NCBI GenBank assembly: GCA_000611775.1
Contig: KK106982.1
Span: forward strand, 6,690,495-6,754,494
Reading direction: 5' to 3'
Length of the DNA: 64,000 bases
Source of the DNA: Umbilicaria muhlenbergii
Taxonomy: Eukaryota; Ascomycota; Lecanoromycetes; Umbilicariales; Umbilicariaceae
Both the position numbers and the translations under genes were made by a program. This document shows, piece after piece, positions 46,261-56,709 of this stretch (its first letter is position 1; the number at the start of each line of letters is the position of its first letter). The notes below the pieces were generated by a model, which saw only the letters and a list, made by a program, of their open reading frames with translations, was not told the origin of the DNA and made no database searches.

Positions 46261-47259
46261 TGAGCAGTGATAATGACAGTGACAGCAGCAGCAGCAACAG
46301 GGTGTATGAAGCCTGCTACATGTTAACAGGACTGCTTTTCTAGTTTACTACTTACACATGAGCGCTTGAAGAGGCTTTAAAGATCAAGTTAAATTCAAGC
46401 TGATACACAAGATATCATGTCTGATTAGAAGAAAAAGACTGCCTGAGCACTCCTAGAAGACATCTGAAGTGAAAGAACTTCTACAGAGATATAAAAATGA
46501 TAATTCTTTAATGATGTCTGCTGATCTATATGTAGGAGAAAGCTGATCCTTTGTATTTTGTGTATCATAACATGAGTGATATGAGCAATGCTCAACCTTA
46601 ATGCTCATGCAAGGAGCTAACAGCTGGCATAGATAAGATATTTGTTGTAACAAGAAATGAGTTTAATCTTTATCATGAATTCAACACCTTCATATTCAGT
46701 GTACTATTTTTAGGCGCCGCACCAAGGACTGTCCTCAGTGACATATGTTTTTATTCTTTCATAATAAGCACCAGAGACCTTTCTGCTTTAATGTCAGTGT
46801 GCATGCAAAGGTCAGAATAGTCAGACATATGAAGATGATGATAAAAATTCAGAATTGTGATGACATAACTATGTGAGTCCCTTGAGTGATATCATCAGCG
46901 TCATTAAGCTGTGATTGAATAAGATTAAAGCTGAAGATAATCTGCTGCAGGTTATTATCTTGAGTGAGAGTGAAATTGAGGGTACATACTGCTGTAAGTG
47001 AGGTCAGGAGATAAATTGTAGTGACTGTGCTTAAAATTTTAAGAAGCTTTGAGTCATATTGTCTTTAACATGTTAAATCAACAGCTACCACACTAGCCTG
47101 CATGCTGTGAGTGAAGATTTCTCATAACAAGTTGAGCGTGTGATGCATCATGCTATTATTTTCAGAGAGTGTCACGTCACTGTGAAATTTGAAGATCTTG
47201 AACAGTTAATGCAGTCATGCACACAGGTCAATGAACTGATATTGTTATATTCTTGAGGA
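46261..47259. other. No recognisable gene
   Basis: Includes a 66-codon minus frame (46453-46653) without known similarity. Composition as in most of the window. Confidence 0.35.
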
Positions 47260-47655
47260 TTATAAAGGACTACTCATTAACTTGCTTATACTTAATGATT
47301 GCTTGATGATCTGTTGAATGCTACACTGATAGCTCTTAATTTGACAGGTATGAGCTGCAATCTCTGTTACAGCCTGCTCACTGAGCATGATCAGGTCAAG
47401 ATCAATGAGTGAGCAGCAGTGCTCAGCACATCTCTGTGCTGTATTTAAGCATGCATCAAGTGTGCTCAACATTTTAAGAAGCTTCTGATGGAGCAGTTGT
47501 AGCTGCTGACAATCCTCAAAGGTGATTAAGTAATTAGCAGGAGTGTTGCTTTTAACTTGTAAATAACATGCTTTTTCATCCTGATTATCATGAGCTTCAT
47601 ATGACCATGAAGAAGACCTCATAACACTTATCAACTTAATCAGCTGAGTGTGCAA
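47260..47655 (-). CDS. Helical hypothetical protein, 131-codon open frame
   Basis: A clean minus-strand frame (no internal TGA) from ATG 47655 to the stop at 47260, strongly alpha-helical: EDCQQLQLLHQKLLKMLSTL, NTAQRCAEHCCSLIDL, QIKSYQCSIQQIIKQSLSIS. Similar helices occur in the N-terminal or middle part of fungal HET-S/prion-inhibition-like and other signalling proteins, where they form a bundle; no specific family is claimed. It ends close to the 5' target site of the plus-strand LTR element, so it may have been separated from upstream exons. It is the best-preserved frame in this part of the window. Confidence 0.4.
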   Translation of the reverse strand: MHTQLIKLISVMRSSSWSYEAHDNQDEKACYLQVKSNTPANYLITFEDCQQLQLLHQKLLKMLSTLDACLNTAQRCAEHCCSLIDLDLIMLSEQAVTEIAAHTCQIKSYQCSIQQIIKQSLSISKLMSSPL

Positions 47656-47712
47656 GTATTTAAAATATCATGCTCAGTTGCTTGTCATAGTGAAAAGAAA
47701 GTTGATATGAAG

Positions 47713-47991
47713 TGTCAGAGTCATCATATAATAGTACAACAGTACAACAAGTACAACACTATAGTATGACACTATAGTATGACATTATATAGACATGATG
47801 ACTCAGCGCTTAATGCCTTGACATCAAGTAAAACTCTTCACAAGGAGGTTCAGAAACCTGCTTCCTCAGCAATCAGTTTTGATCACTAAATAGAAGATGT
47901 ATAACCACTGCATTAACTCTATCATGACTTTTGCCTATGACACTCCGTTCAAACACCATTATGATGACTGTCATACACTCAGCCTCTTACA
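47713..47991 (+). repeat. 5' LTR of element 2
   Basis: 279 bp starting tgtcagagtcatcatataat and ending agcctcttaca. It carries short tandem words around actatagtatgaca. The LTR continues into an open frame (F-A-Y-D-T-P-F-K-H-H-Y) conserved in both LTRs. Confidence 0.92.
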
Positions 47992-47999
47992 TATTGATC

Positions 48000-50900
48000 A
48001 CTCAGTACCTTCAGGTGAACGGTCATGTCAAAAGCATAAGACATGATGACATCAACATTTTGATCTCATCAGGTCAGTGAAACAGTTGACAATCAAGCTG
48101 AGGCAGGCTCTTCAATTAACAGGTTTACATTATCAGTCATTAATATTCCTACTTCTGACCTCCCTGATGATGATGAACATATCACTGCAGGCAACCTCAA
48201 TGACATCATTGAAGACCTTGAGGCAGTCACTGCTCATAATCAGGAGGTCATCAAGCGTCAGTGATTACAATTATGATGTGTATGACAAGAAATTGAGTTT
48301 GAGGACAATAAAAGAAAGCTTCAGAAGTTTAATCAACATCTGCAAGAAGATCCTTCAACTACAATTACAGTAAACTCAGGGAACAACACAGGTTCATCAC
48401 ATGAATTATGATGTTGAGTTATGACAGACATCACACCTCCCCCTTTTTAACACCTTGTAAAGCCATGAGAGCCTCACCTCTATGCAGGAGACGTCAAAGT
48501 CATGAGATGAAAACTTTAAAAATACCTGAATGAAATCAATCAGAATCAGGAGCTGATGTCAGAGCAATTTCTTATCAAATGAGATTTCATCATCTGAGCA
48601 GGCACTTATCTTGAGAAAACAGTCATGAGTGACTGACAGAAGCAAAAGGAGCAGCATGATCACATTTAAATCATTTACAACAACTTTTTAAAGATTTTAA
48701 AGAAGAACCTATCCCCTGATGAAGACATGAATGAATGAAATATCATTGCTTTCAATGCAGTTGAACTCTGTAATCATGATACAATCACCTCCTGATATGA
48801 CAGATTATCAGAACTCTATCACTTTCTTTCAGCTTCACATAAGGAAATCAGTGAGATGCTCATTTGAGACTGCTGATGATCAAGACTTTCTCATCATGTC
48901 TTGACTGAACTATGATGTTGAGATCTGACGCAGGTTGCAAGACAGTCAGTGCAGGAAATTTCAGCACATCTTGATGTCATCATCAATCATGAACCGTTTC
49001 AAAGCCGCTCAGACACCAAAAAGGATTGTTAAAGCAAAACTGACAACAACAACAAAAGTATGACACAGACGTCGTACTATGACAGAAAAGAATCCCTCAC
49101 TGAACAATAAACAACTCACACTCAATTCACTCAATTCAGTTGTGAAAGAGAGAACAACTCATGAGGTTTTTATCATGAAAGTGACTGCAATCAGAGTCAG
49201 AATCCCAAGGTTATCATTTCTAGTCAATGCAAACCTGAATCATGAATATGACATGAGGAAATTCCTATGGAAAAAGGTGAGGCATACCACAGCACACTGA
49301 GTATTCACTGTTAATGAGAAGAAGGCACTGAAGAACATTCTACATATGAATAACCTTTTCATTATGAAACACTTCATAGGACCGTCAGACCTAGTGATCA
49401 ATATGAAAGAATATACCCTTCAGATGAACTCATTACAGTATGAAAAAAATAGTGATGTATAAAACACACTACCTCCTGAATATCATGACTTCACAGACAT
49501 ATTTCAGATGACTGAGAAGCAGTCTTTGCCTGAGAGAGGTTCACATGATCATGTCATTGACTTGAAATCAGAGCAGCAACCTTCATTCAGAAAGTTATAC
49601 TCAATGTCTTCAGCTGAGCTTGATGTACTGAAGGTATATTTAGATGACATCATGAAGACAGACATAATTCACAAATTAATATCACCTGCAGCTTCACTCA
49701 TTATGTTTGTACTGAAATCAGACGGCAGCCTATGATTAGTCATTGATTATAAGCGCTTGAATGATATTACTATTAAGAATCATTACTCATTATCACTTAT
49801 ATCAGACATGTTGAATCATCTTCAAGGAGCTAAGAAGTTCACTAAGCTGAACTGCAAGGATGCATATAATCAAATATGAATCAAGGGTGAAGATGAGTGG
49901 AAAACAGCATTTTGAACATGATTCAGGCTGTTCAAATATTTTGTCATGTCTTTCAGTCTCATGAATGCTCCTGCTACATTTCAAGCCTTCATTGATAAAG
50001 CGCTTAGTGAGTTCCTAGACATCACATGCATAATCTACTTGAATGATATCTTGATCTTTAGCAAAGATGAGTTTAAGCACAGAGAGCATGTATGATAAGT
50101 ACTAGATGCACTATGACGTCATGATCTTCATCTTAAGATCAGTAAGTGCTCATTTAATGCAATGAAAGTGAACTTTCTAGGATTCAAGATCAACATGAAA
50201 GGCATGTACATGAACCTGAAGAGGATTTAAGCTGTTGAAGAATGACTGCTCTCAGAGAATGTTCATGAATTGCAGATTTTTCTAAGCTTCATCAACTTCT
50301 TCTGAAGGTTTATAAGAGATTATTCATGAATTGCAGCATCACTGTTAAACCTCCTGAAAACAGGAAGAAATAAAAAGAAGATTAAGATTGTATTAAGTTC
50401 TTTTTCAACTCACTGAACTGCTCCTCATCAAGACATTGAAGGAAAGCAGAGCAGCTCAATCTCATTGCAGAGATTTAACACAGGCTATTCAGCATGCAGC
50501 TCACAAGTCAGAGGAGAGTTATAACAAGAAAACATCATACCTGTCTCTTTTTCACTTTCAAGAGTTGCATTAAAAGCATTTAATGCTCTGAAGGAGACCT
50601 TCATGAGTGCTTCATTACTACATTACTTCAATGAAAACAAACTCATGAGGGTTGAAATGGACGCCTCTGAATTCACAATTGATGAAATCTTGATGCAACA
50701 CTTTGAGGTCAACAGTCAATTGCACTGATTATCAGTTACTTACTACAGCAAGAAGCTGCTAGATACTGAGACTTGATATGATACAGGTGAGCAAGAGCTC
50801 CTTGTCATCATGAAAGTCATGCATCATTGACAGCACTACTGTCAGGGTGTCAGACATCAAATTGTTATACTGACTGATCATGCAAACCTTGTTTGGTTCA

Positions 50901-53190
50901 TGACTACCTTAAACCTCACATGAAGGCAGCTCAAATGAGCTGAGAAGCTTGCTGAATATGACTTCAAAGTCACATAATAAAAAGGCAAGAAGAACCCTGC
51001 TGATGACTTATTAAGACAGCCTGATTATGAACTGCTGAAGACTGTCAGTACCTCAACTGCTGCTGAAATAGTGTGACAGTCCTTCCACTTGAGAAGTGAG
51101 GATTATAAGTTAATACAGGAGAAATTATACATGCTTGCTGTGATGACACTGCAGTCAAGGGCAGTACAACAAGAGCTACAATAAGAGAATGTTGTACCTG
51201 TCACAATGAATACTACCAGTATGATGAACACTGAAGACGGTGGTCTCATCAGAACATCAGCAGTGCAGAATTTATCTGCTCAAGAAGAAGCAAGTCATGA
51301 TGAATATATCAGTATGATGAATACTGAAGCTGATGATATGATTGAAACATCAGCAGTTCATGACCTACATGCTCAAGAAGCAAGCCGTGACTGAATAAGA
51401 GAGCTTAAATATGCAGAGTCTCAGCAGCACTCAATCAAGGATAGTTCAATAAACACTGCAGTTATGAATGATGATGCAAGTCACATTCTTATTAATCTTT
51501 AAATTGAGGATAGTGCTTCTGCTGACACTGTTGAAGCGCTTCAACTCATGTCTACTCACTCACCAATAAGTGAGGAGATAACAGCTTATACAAGAATGTT
51601 TATCAAACAACTTAAACATGCAATTCATACTGAGCAGTCAAAAGACAGTTTGATATGATGAGTATGACAGAGATTAACTACCCCTCTCAAGGATAAAAAC
51701 AACTTGACTGAGTTTAAGATGATAAATATGAATATAAACATGAACCCTGAGATGATCATGACATCAGAGATGCAGCCAAATATGACATCTATATTGTCAA
51801 ATATATGAAAATGTTGGCAAGAAATAAATGATGTTGTACATTATGATGATAAGATTTACATTTCACAGAACCCTGCCCTCTGCAATGCAGTGATCAGTTG
51901 ATTTCATGATGATGTTTTTGCAAGTCATTTCAGAAAGTCAAGAACTGCAGAATTAATGTGATGATCTTATGACTGACCTGATGCTGTCAGAGATGTACAA
52001 CATTACTGTCATGACTGTGTTGAATGCCAAAAGGTGAAGTCAGCTCATCACAAATCATACAAGTTATTGAACTCATTATCAGTCCTGAAAGTGCCATGAC
52101 ATATGATGACAATGAACTTCATTATGAACCTGCCACTGAGCAGCACATATGAAAGTATGACATGAGATTCAATCCTCATCATAATTAATAAGTTGATTAA
52201 AATGGCTCATTATATTCCTGTACAGAAGACAATGTCAGTTGCTGACTTCATTGAAGTGTTTATTCAGGACATTATCAAGCATCATGATGTGTCAGAAGTT
52301 TTAATCACAGACAGAGACAAGCTTTTTACATCTGAGCAATGAATCAACTTCTGCTTTCACATGTGATGCTGTCATAACATGTCAACAGCTTTTCACCCGC
52401 AAACTGATGATTAAACAGAGAGGCAGAATCAGTCTCTGAAGATGTATTTACACATATTCATTGATGAGCAGCAAGAGGACTGAGTCAAGCTTCTACTCTG
52501 CGCAGAGTTCTCATACAACAACTTCATACATGCTGCTACAGGAAAGAGCTCCTTTCAGCTTAACTTAAAATGAGATCCTCAGATGAGCCTAAGTAAGTCA
52601 TTTATACAGCACTCACATGAACAAATAAGACTCTATACAGATGCACAGCAGCTTCAAGATCAAATTGCAACAGCTCAAGAGCAGCTATGACAAGTCAACA
52701 AGATGTATGTAAATTATTATAATCAGTGCAGAACAGAGGTAACATTTAAAGAAGATGATTTAATACTGATCAATGAAAAGAATGTGTCAGTGAACAAGCA
52801 GATGAAGAAACTGCATTGAAAAAAGCTCAGCTCATTCATGATATGATGTGTGATAAATAAATCATAATATGAACTTGACCTCTCAGAGGATTGAAACATC
52901 TATAATGTATTCAACATTACTTTATTGAAGTCATTTTGAGACACATGTCATGTGTCCTCTGCATTGGCAGGAAAAGACCTACTACTCAACTGAGATGATG
53001 AGTGAGAAGTTGAGGCAATTGTGAATAACTGCATTCATGACAGCAGGCTTCAATACCTCATCAAATGAAAGCTGACAGATCAGGTGTGAGACAACACATG
53101 AGAGTCAACACACTTCATTCACAATGCAAAGGCAAAAATGTGAAAATTTCATGCTGACAACTCTGACAAACTGAAATTCAGGCAAGCTGT
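48000..53190 (+). pseudogene. gag-pol region of element 2 (fossil)
   Basis: Recognised by conserved blocks: reverse transcriptase I-K-N-H-Y-S-L-S-L-I-S and MNAPATFQAFIDKAL, RNase H LTDHANLVWFMTTLNL and GKKNPADDLLR, integrase STAFHPQTD and FSYNNFIHAATGKSSFQL, and a chromodomain-like end around V-E-A-I-V-N-N...L-Q-Y-L-I-K-W-K. The order RT, RNase H, integrase, chromodomain places it with fungal chromoviruses. It is broken at many points and coding is not expected. Confidence 0.88.
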
Positions 53191-53195
53191 ATGAT

Positions 53196-53356
53196 GTGAC
53201 TCTTCAAGATTGATTGAGAAGCTGTCACAAAAGTCATGAGCCTTAAGATGTGACTCTTCAAGATTGATTGAGAAGCTGTCACAAAAGTCATGAGCTTTAA
53301 AATGTAACTCTTCAAGGTTGATTGAGAAGCTGTTGCAATAGTCAGGAGTCTTAAGA
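53196..53356 (+). repeat. Tandem repeat, 54-bp unit, 3 copies
   Basis: Units start at 53,196, 53,250 and 53,304 and share actcttcaagattgattgag then a-a-g-c-t-g-t. The period is 18 codons, just downstream of the chromodomain in element 2. The minus strand is open through the array (53149-53373). Confidence 0.85.
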
Positions 53357-53674
53357 ATTGAAAACTTTATCAACTTTATTAACCTGATCTTCTATGATGA
53401 AGCCTGTGCTTTACAACAAGTATGACAGAGGCTATGATGCTATGATGTTATAATGAGATCTTTAATAAGATTACTGCATGAACTACATTATCACAGACGT
53501 GTCACATTGCAGAGAACACTTCAGTGCAGAAGCATTTCATTTCAGGTTTGAAGATCAAAATGAACCTGAGATCAACATCTTGCACTCAATTTCTCATCAG
53601 CATCATGTCAAATCATTCTCATTTATCTACTTGTCTTCTGCTGTCTTAAACTCTTCTTCATTACTGTTTGATGA

Positions 53675-55002
53675 ATACGCTGCACCATGGGTTGGGTTTT
53701 ACCCAGTGGGTTTGGGTTTGGGTTGGGTTTGGGTTGGGTTTTGGGGTGGGTTATACATGTTGAAACACAACACAGAAAAAACACAACCCATTTAACCCAA
53801 ACCCAGAAAATTCTGGGTTAACCCAGTACATACAAATAGTTATGATAGTCTTTATGGTAGTCAAAAAAGTCAGTTCAAAAGGCGCCTTCTCAAGTCATTT
53901 TCAAGGTCATGTTTTGAGGCCGTCATCAAAGCCATTTTGGAAGCCGTTTTGGAAGCCGTTTTNNNNNNNNNNNNNNNNNNNNNNNNNNNNNNNNNNNNNN
54001 NNNNNNNNNNNNNNNNNNNNNNNNNNNNNNNNNNNNNNNNNNNNNNNNNNNNNNNNNNNNNNNNNNNNNNNNNNNNNNNNNNNNNNNNNNNNNNNNNNNN
54101 NNNNNNNNNNNNNNNNNNNNNNNNNNNNNNNNNNNNNNNNNNNNNNNNNNNNNNNNNNNNNNNNNNNNNNNNNNNNNNNNNNNNNNNNNNNNNNNNNNNN
54201 NNNNNNNNNNNNNNNNNNNNNNNNNNNNNNNNNNNNNNNNNNNNNNNNNNNNNNNNNNNNNNNNNNNNNNNNNNNNNNNNNNNNNNNNNNNNNNNNNNNN
54301 NNNNNNNNNNNNNNNNNNNNNNNNNNNNNNNNNNNNNNNNNNNNNNNNNNNNNNNNNNNNNNNNNNNNNNNNNNNNNNNNNNNNNNNNNNNNNNNNNNNN
54401 NNNNNNNNNNNNNNNNNNNNNNNNNNNNNNNNNNNNNNNNNNNNNNNNNNNNNNNNNNNNNNNNNNNNNNNNNNNNNNNNNNNNNNNNNNNNNNNNNNNN
54501 NNNNNNNNNNNNNNNNNNNNNNNNNNNNNNNNNNNNNNNNNNNNNNNNNNNNNNNNNNNNNNNNNNNNNNNNNNNNNNNNNNNNNNNNNNNNNNNNNNNN
54601 NNNNNNNNNNNNNNNNNNNNNNNNNNNNNNNNNNNNNNNNNNNNNNNNNNNNNNNNNNNNNNNNNNNNNNNNNNGTTGAAGCCGTTTTGGAAGCTGTTTT
54701 TTGAGGCCGTTTTTAGGCCGTTTTGGAAGCCGTTTTTTGAGGCTGTCGTCGAAGCCGTTTTGGAAGCCGTTTTTCAAGGCCGTTTTTCAAGGCTGTTTTG
54801 GAAGCCGTTTTGGAAGCTGCTTTGAAAGCTGTTTGAATGAGTCATATACGTGAACTTGAACTGGGTTAACCCAGTGAAAAACCCAACCCAAACCCAAAAA
54901 AACCCAACCCAGTGTGACCCAACCCAAAAAAAACCCAACCCAGTCTGGGTTGGGTCACAATAGTCAAAACCCAACCCAAACCCAACCCATGGTGCAGCGT
55001 AT
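53675..55002. mobile_element. Inverted-repeat DNA element with G-rich ends and a 12-bp minisatellite core
   Basis: Left end atacgctgcaccatgggttg then ggttt; the right end is its reverse complement, ending at 55,002. A 6-bp direct duplication, tgatga, flanks it (53,669-53,674 and 55,003-55,008). Inside the TIRs are long runs of GGGTTGGG/GGGTTTGGG on the left and CCCAACCC on the right. The middle is a minisatellite of gaagccgttttg units (12 bp) with variants such as gaggccgtttt, interrupted by a 712-base assembly gap. No coding capacity; frames across the gap are artefacts. TGG, CCA and CpG are intact, so the element escaped the mutation seen around it. It lies inside LTR element 2. Confidence 0.82.
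53963..54674. other. Assembly gap (run of N)
   Basis: 712 unknown bases, flanked on both sides by the same 12-bp minisatellite, so the gap is probably unresolved repeat. The stated length may be nominal. Confidence 0.95.
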
Positions 55003-55406
55003 TGATGAAGCCTCTGATCTCATCTCCTCAACGCAGCGCTGCTCACAGAGTTTGATATACTCTTGATGATGATGAGATTGATGAGTGTTGAGGACATGAA
55101 GAGCATGAGCAGTGCCTTTCAGCAAGACAGCAAGAGCTTGAATGAGCTTCTCAGGATTACTGAATTAACATTAATCACCTCATTATGAATGCCGTGAGAC
55201 TCACGTTGAGGAGCAGCTGCAGGGGGCGTGAAGAGTGCTGATAATGACTGATAAAAAGCAGCAGTGTGAGGATCTGATGATCAGTTGTTGAACACTATGA
55301 CTAGTTAGCAATGCAAAAGTACGACATAAAGTACAACAAAAGTATGACATAAAGTATGACACTTTGTCATACTAAACAAAACAAAAGAGGATTAAGAAAG
55401 ACAGAC

Positions 55407-55940
55407 TTATGATGTGCTGTCACCCCTCTGATCACCATAAACACGTGTCAGGACAACAACATCAGAGCTCTCAGAGTCAAGAGTAATGATGATCAGAGGC
55501 TCTGCTGTGCATTGCTCATGAGAATTGCAGAGAGATATGCAACACGTGCAGGCTCTCCTGTCTGACATAAAGTAGTGATCAACTCTGACTCTTATACAAA
55601 AGTCACAGTGAGCAGTACCTGACAACATGTGACTGAGGTTCTCTTAAATCACACGCTCATGATGATGAGCCTGCTGCACATGAGCTGGCAGTGAGGTATC
55701 ATCATGACATCACACAGAGCAGGAACTGCTGTTGAAGACATCACTTAAAGATAAACACCTGACCCTCTTCAGGTGCTGAATAGTCAGTTTTATCACTCTG
55801 TTTCCCTGTCTCTTTCTGAAGGTGTTAATCATCACAGTTTCATTCACTGACTCTGACTCAGAGCTCTCCTCATCACACTGAGCCTGAAGCTCAATGAGCT
55901 TCCCTGGTGAAGATGAGTCTTCATCATTGTTCACAGCCAT
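55407..55940 (-). pseudogene. Antisense Cys-rich ORF inside element 2 (fossil)
   Basis: A 178-codon minus-strand frame from ATG 55940, opposite in strand to gag-pol, between pol and the 3' LTR. The N-terminus is acidic (NNDEDSSSPGKLIELQAQ), then comes T-V-M-I-N-T-F-R-K-R-Q-G-N-R, and the C-terminal half has a CDFCIRVRV...CTCCISL...C Cys cluster that could bind zinc, followed by LIIITLDSESSDVVVLTRVY. Similar Cys-pair domains occur in fungal hypothetical proteins. No relation to the antisense ORF of element 1 was seen. Accessory antisense ORF or captured gene are both possible; it shares the decay of the element. Confidence 0.5.
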
Positions 55941-56404
55941 GAGTTCAAGAGTTTGAGTATTGATTGCTTATATACCATGTTAGCATCCATATGAGGTATG
56001 ACAGGAAATATGACATTGCAAATGAGAGCATGAGCTGCAAGCTTCATGACACTCCCTTCATGAGGTGAACACCTCAGCAATGAGGGATGATGTCATGAAG
56101 TCATCAAGTCACTCAATGAGCTGTGAAAAAGTCATGAGATGTACAACAACATGTCATAAGACAAATGACTAAACAAATGATGAAGAATAAGCACAAAGGG
56201 AAGGGTGTTTTAAACTTACAATAAACATGATCTTGATGTTTATGTTATGAAGAAGAACTTACTGTCAGGTGTGATATCATCACAATTAAGTGAGAACACA
56301 TGATCAGCTTTACTTTAATGCAGTCTCATGTGACCACCCTACAACCTCAACTGTTATGACATCATAATGAGGTTTATGAGCATTCAGTTGGCCCCGGGGA
56401 CGGC

Positions 56405-56425
56405 GTCATGAGAAGGGGAATGCTG
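56405..56425 (+). promoter_or_regulatory. Polypurine tract of element 2
   Basis: agaaggggaatg lies just before the 3' LTR, where plus-strand priming occurs in these elements. It supports the LTR boundary. Confidence 0.7.
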
Positions 56426-56704
56426 TGTCAGGGCCATCATATAATAGTACAACAATATAACAAGTACAACACTATAGTATGACACTATAGTATGACATTA
56501 TATAGACATGATGACTCAGCGCTTAGCGCCTTGACATCAAGTAAAACTCTTCATAAGGAGGTTCAGAAACCTGCTTCCTCAGTGATCAGTTTTGACCACT
56601 GAATAAAAGATGTATAATCACTGCATTGACCTTATCATGACTTTTGCCTATGACACCCCGTTCAAACACCACTATGATGACCGTCATACACTCAGCCCCT
56701 TACA
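56426..56704 (+). repeat. 3' LTR of element 2
   Basis: 279 bp starting tgtcagggccatcatataat and ending agccccttaca; it differs from the 5' LTR only by transitions. The open frame at 56610-56792 is LTR sequence running into the flank, not a gene. Confidence 0.92.
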
Positions 56705-56709
56705 TGAAG

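Larger units (their letters stand above)
47713..56704 (+). mobile_element. Ty3/gypsy chromovirus LTR retrotransposon, fossil (element 2)
   Basis: A 9.0-kb element bounded by two 279-bp LTRs with TGT...ACA ends and a perfect 5-bp target duplication, tgaag, at 47,708-47,712 and 56,705-56,709. Order: 5' LTR, gag (about 48,000-49,070), protease, reverse transcriptase (about 49,570-50,250), RNase H (about 50,560-51,060), integrase (about 51,850-52,600), chromodomain (about 52,975-53,120), 54-bp tandem repeats, a nested inverted-repeat DNA element, an antisense ORF, a polypurine tract and the 3' LTR. The coding frames are broken in several dozen places. The LTRs are equal in length and differ by about 20 changes, all transitions. 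The nested element must be younger than this insertion. Confidence 0.92.

Noticed and set aside
53842-54825. Long open frames of 255-327 codons across the gap
   Set aside because: They are open only because the run of N has no stops; the flanks are a 12-bp minisatellite.
53690-54990. Telomeric or interstitial telomere repeats
   Set aside because: The G-rich units are GGGTTGGG/GGGTTTGGG rather than TTAGGG, lie inside inverted repeats with a target duplication, and occur in opposite orientations.
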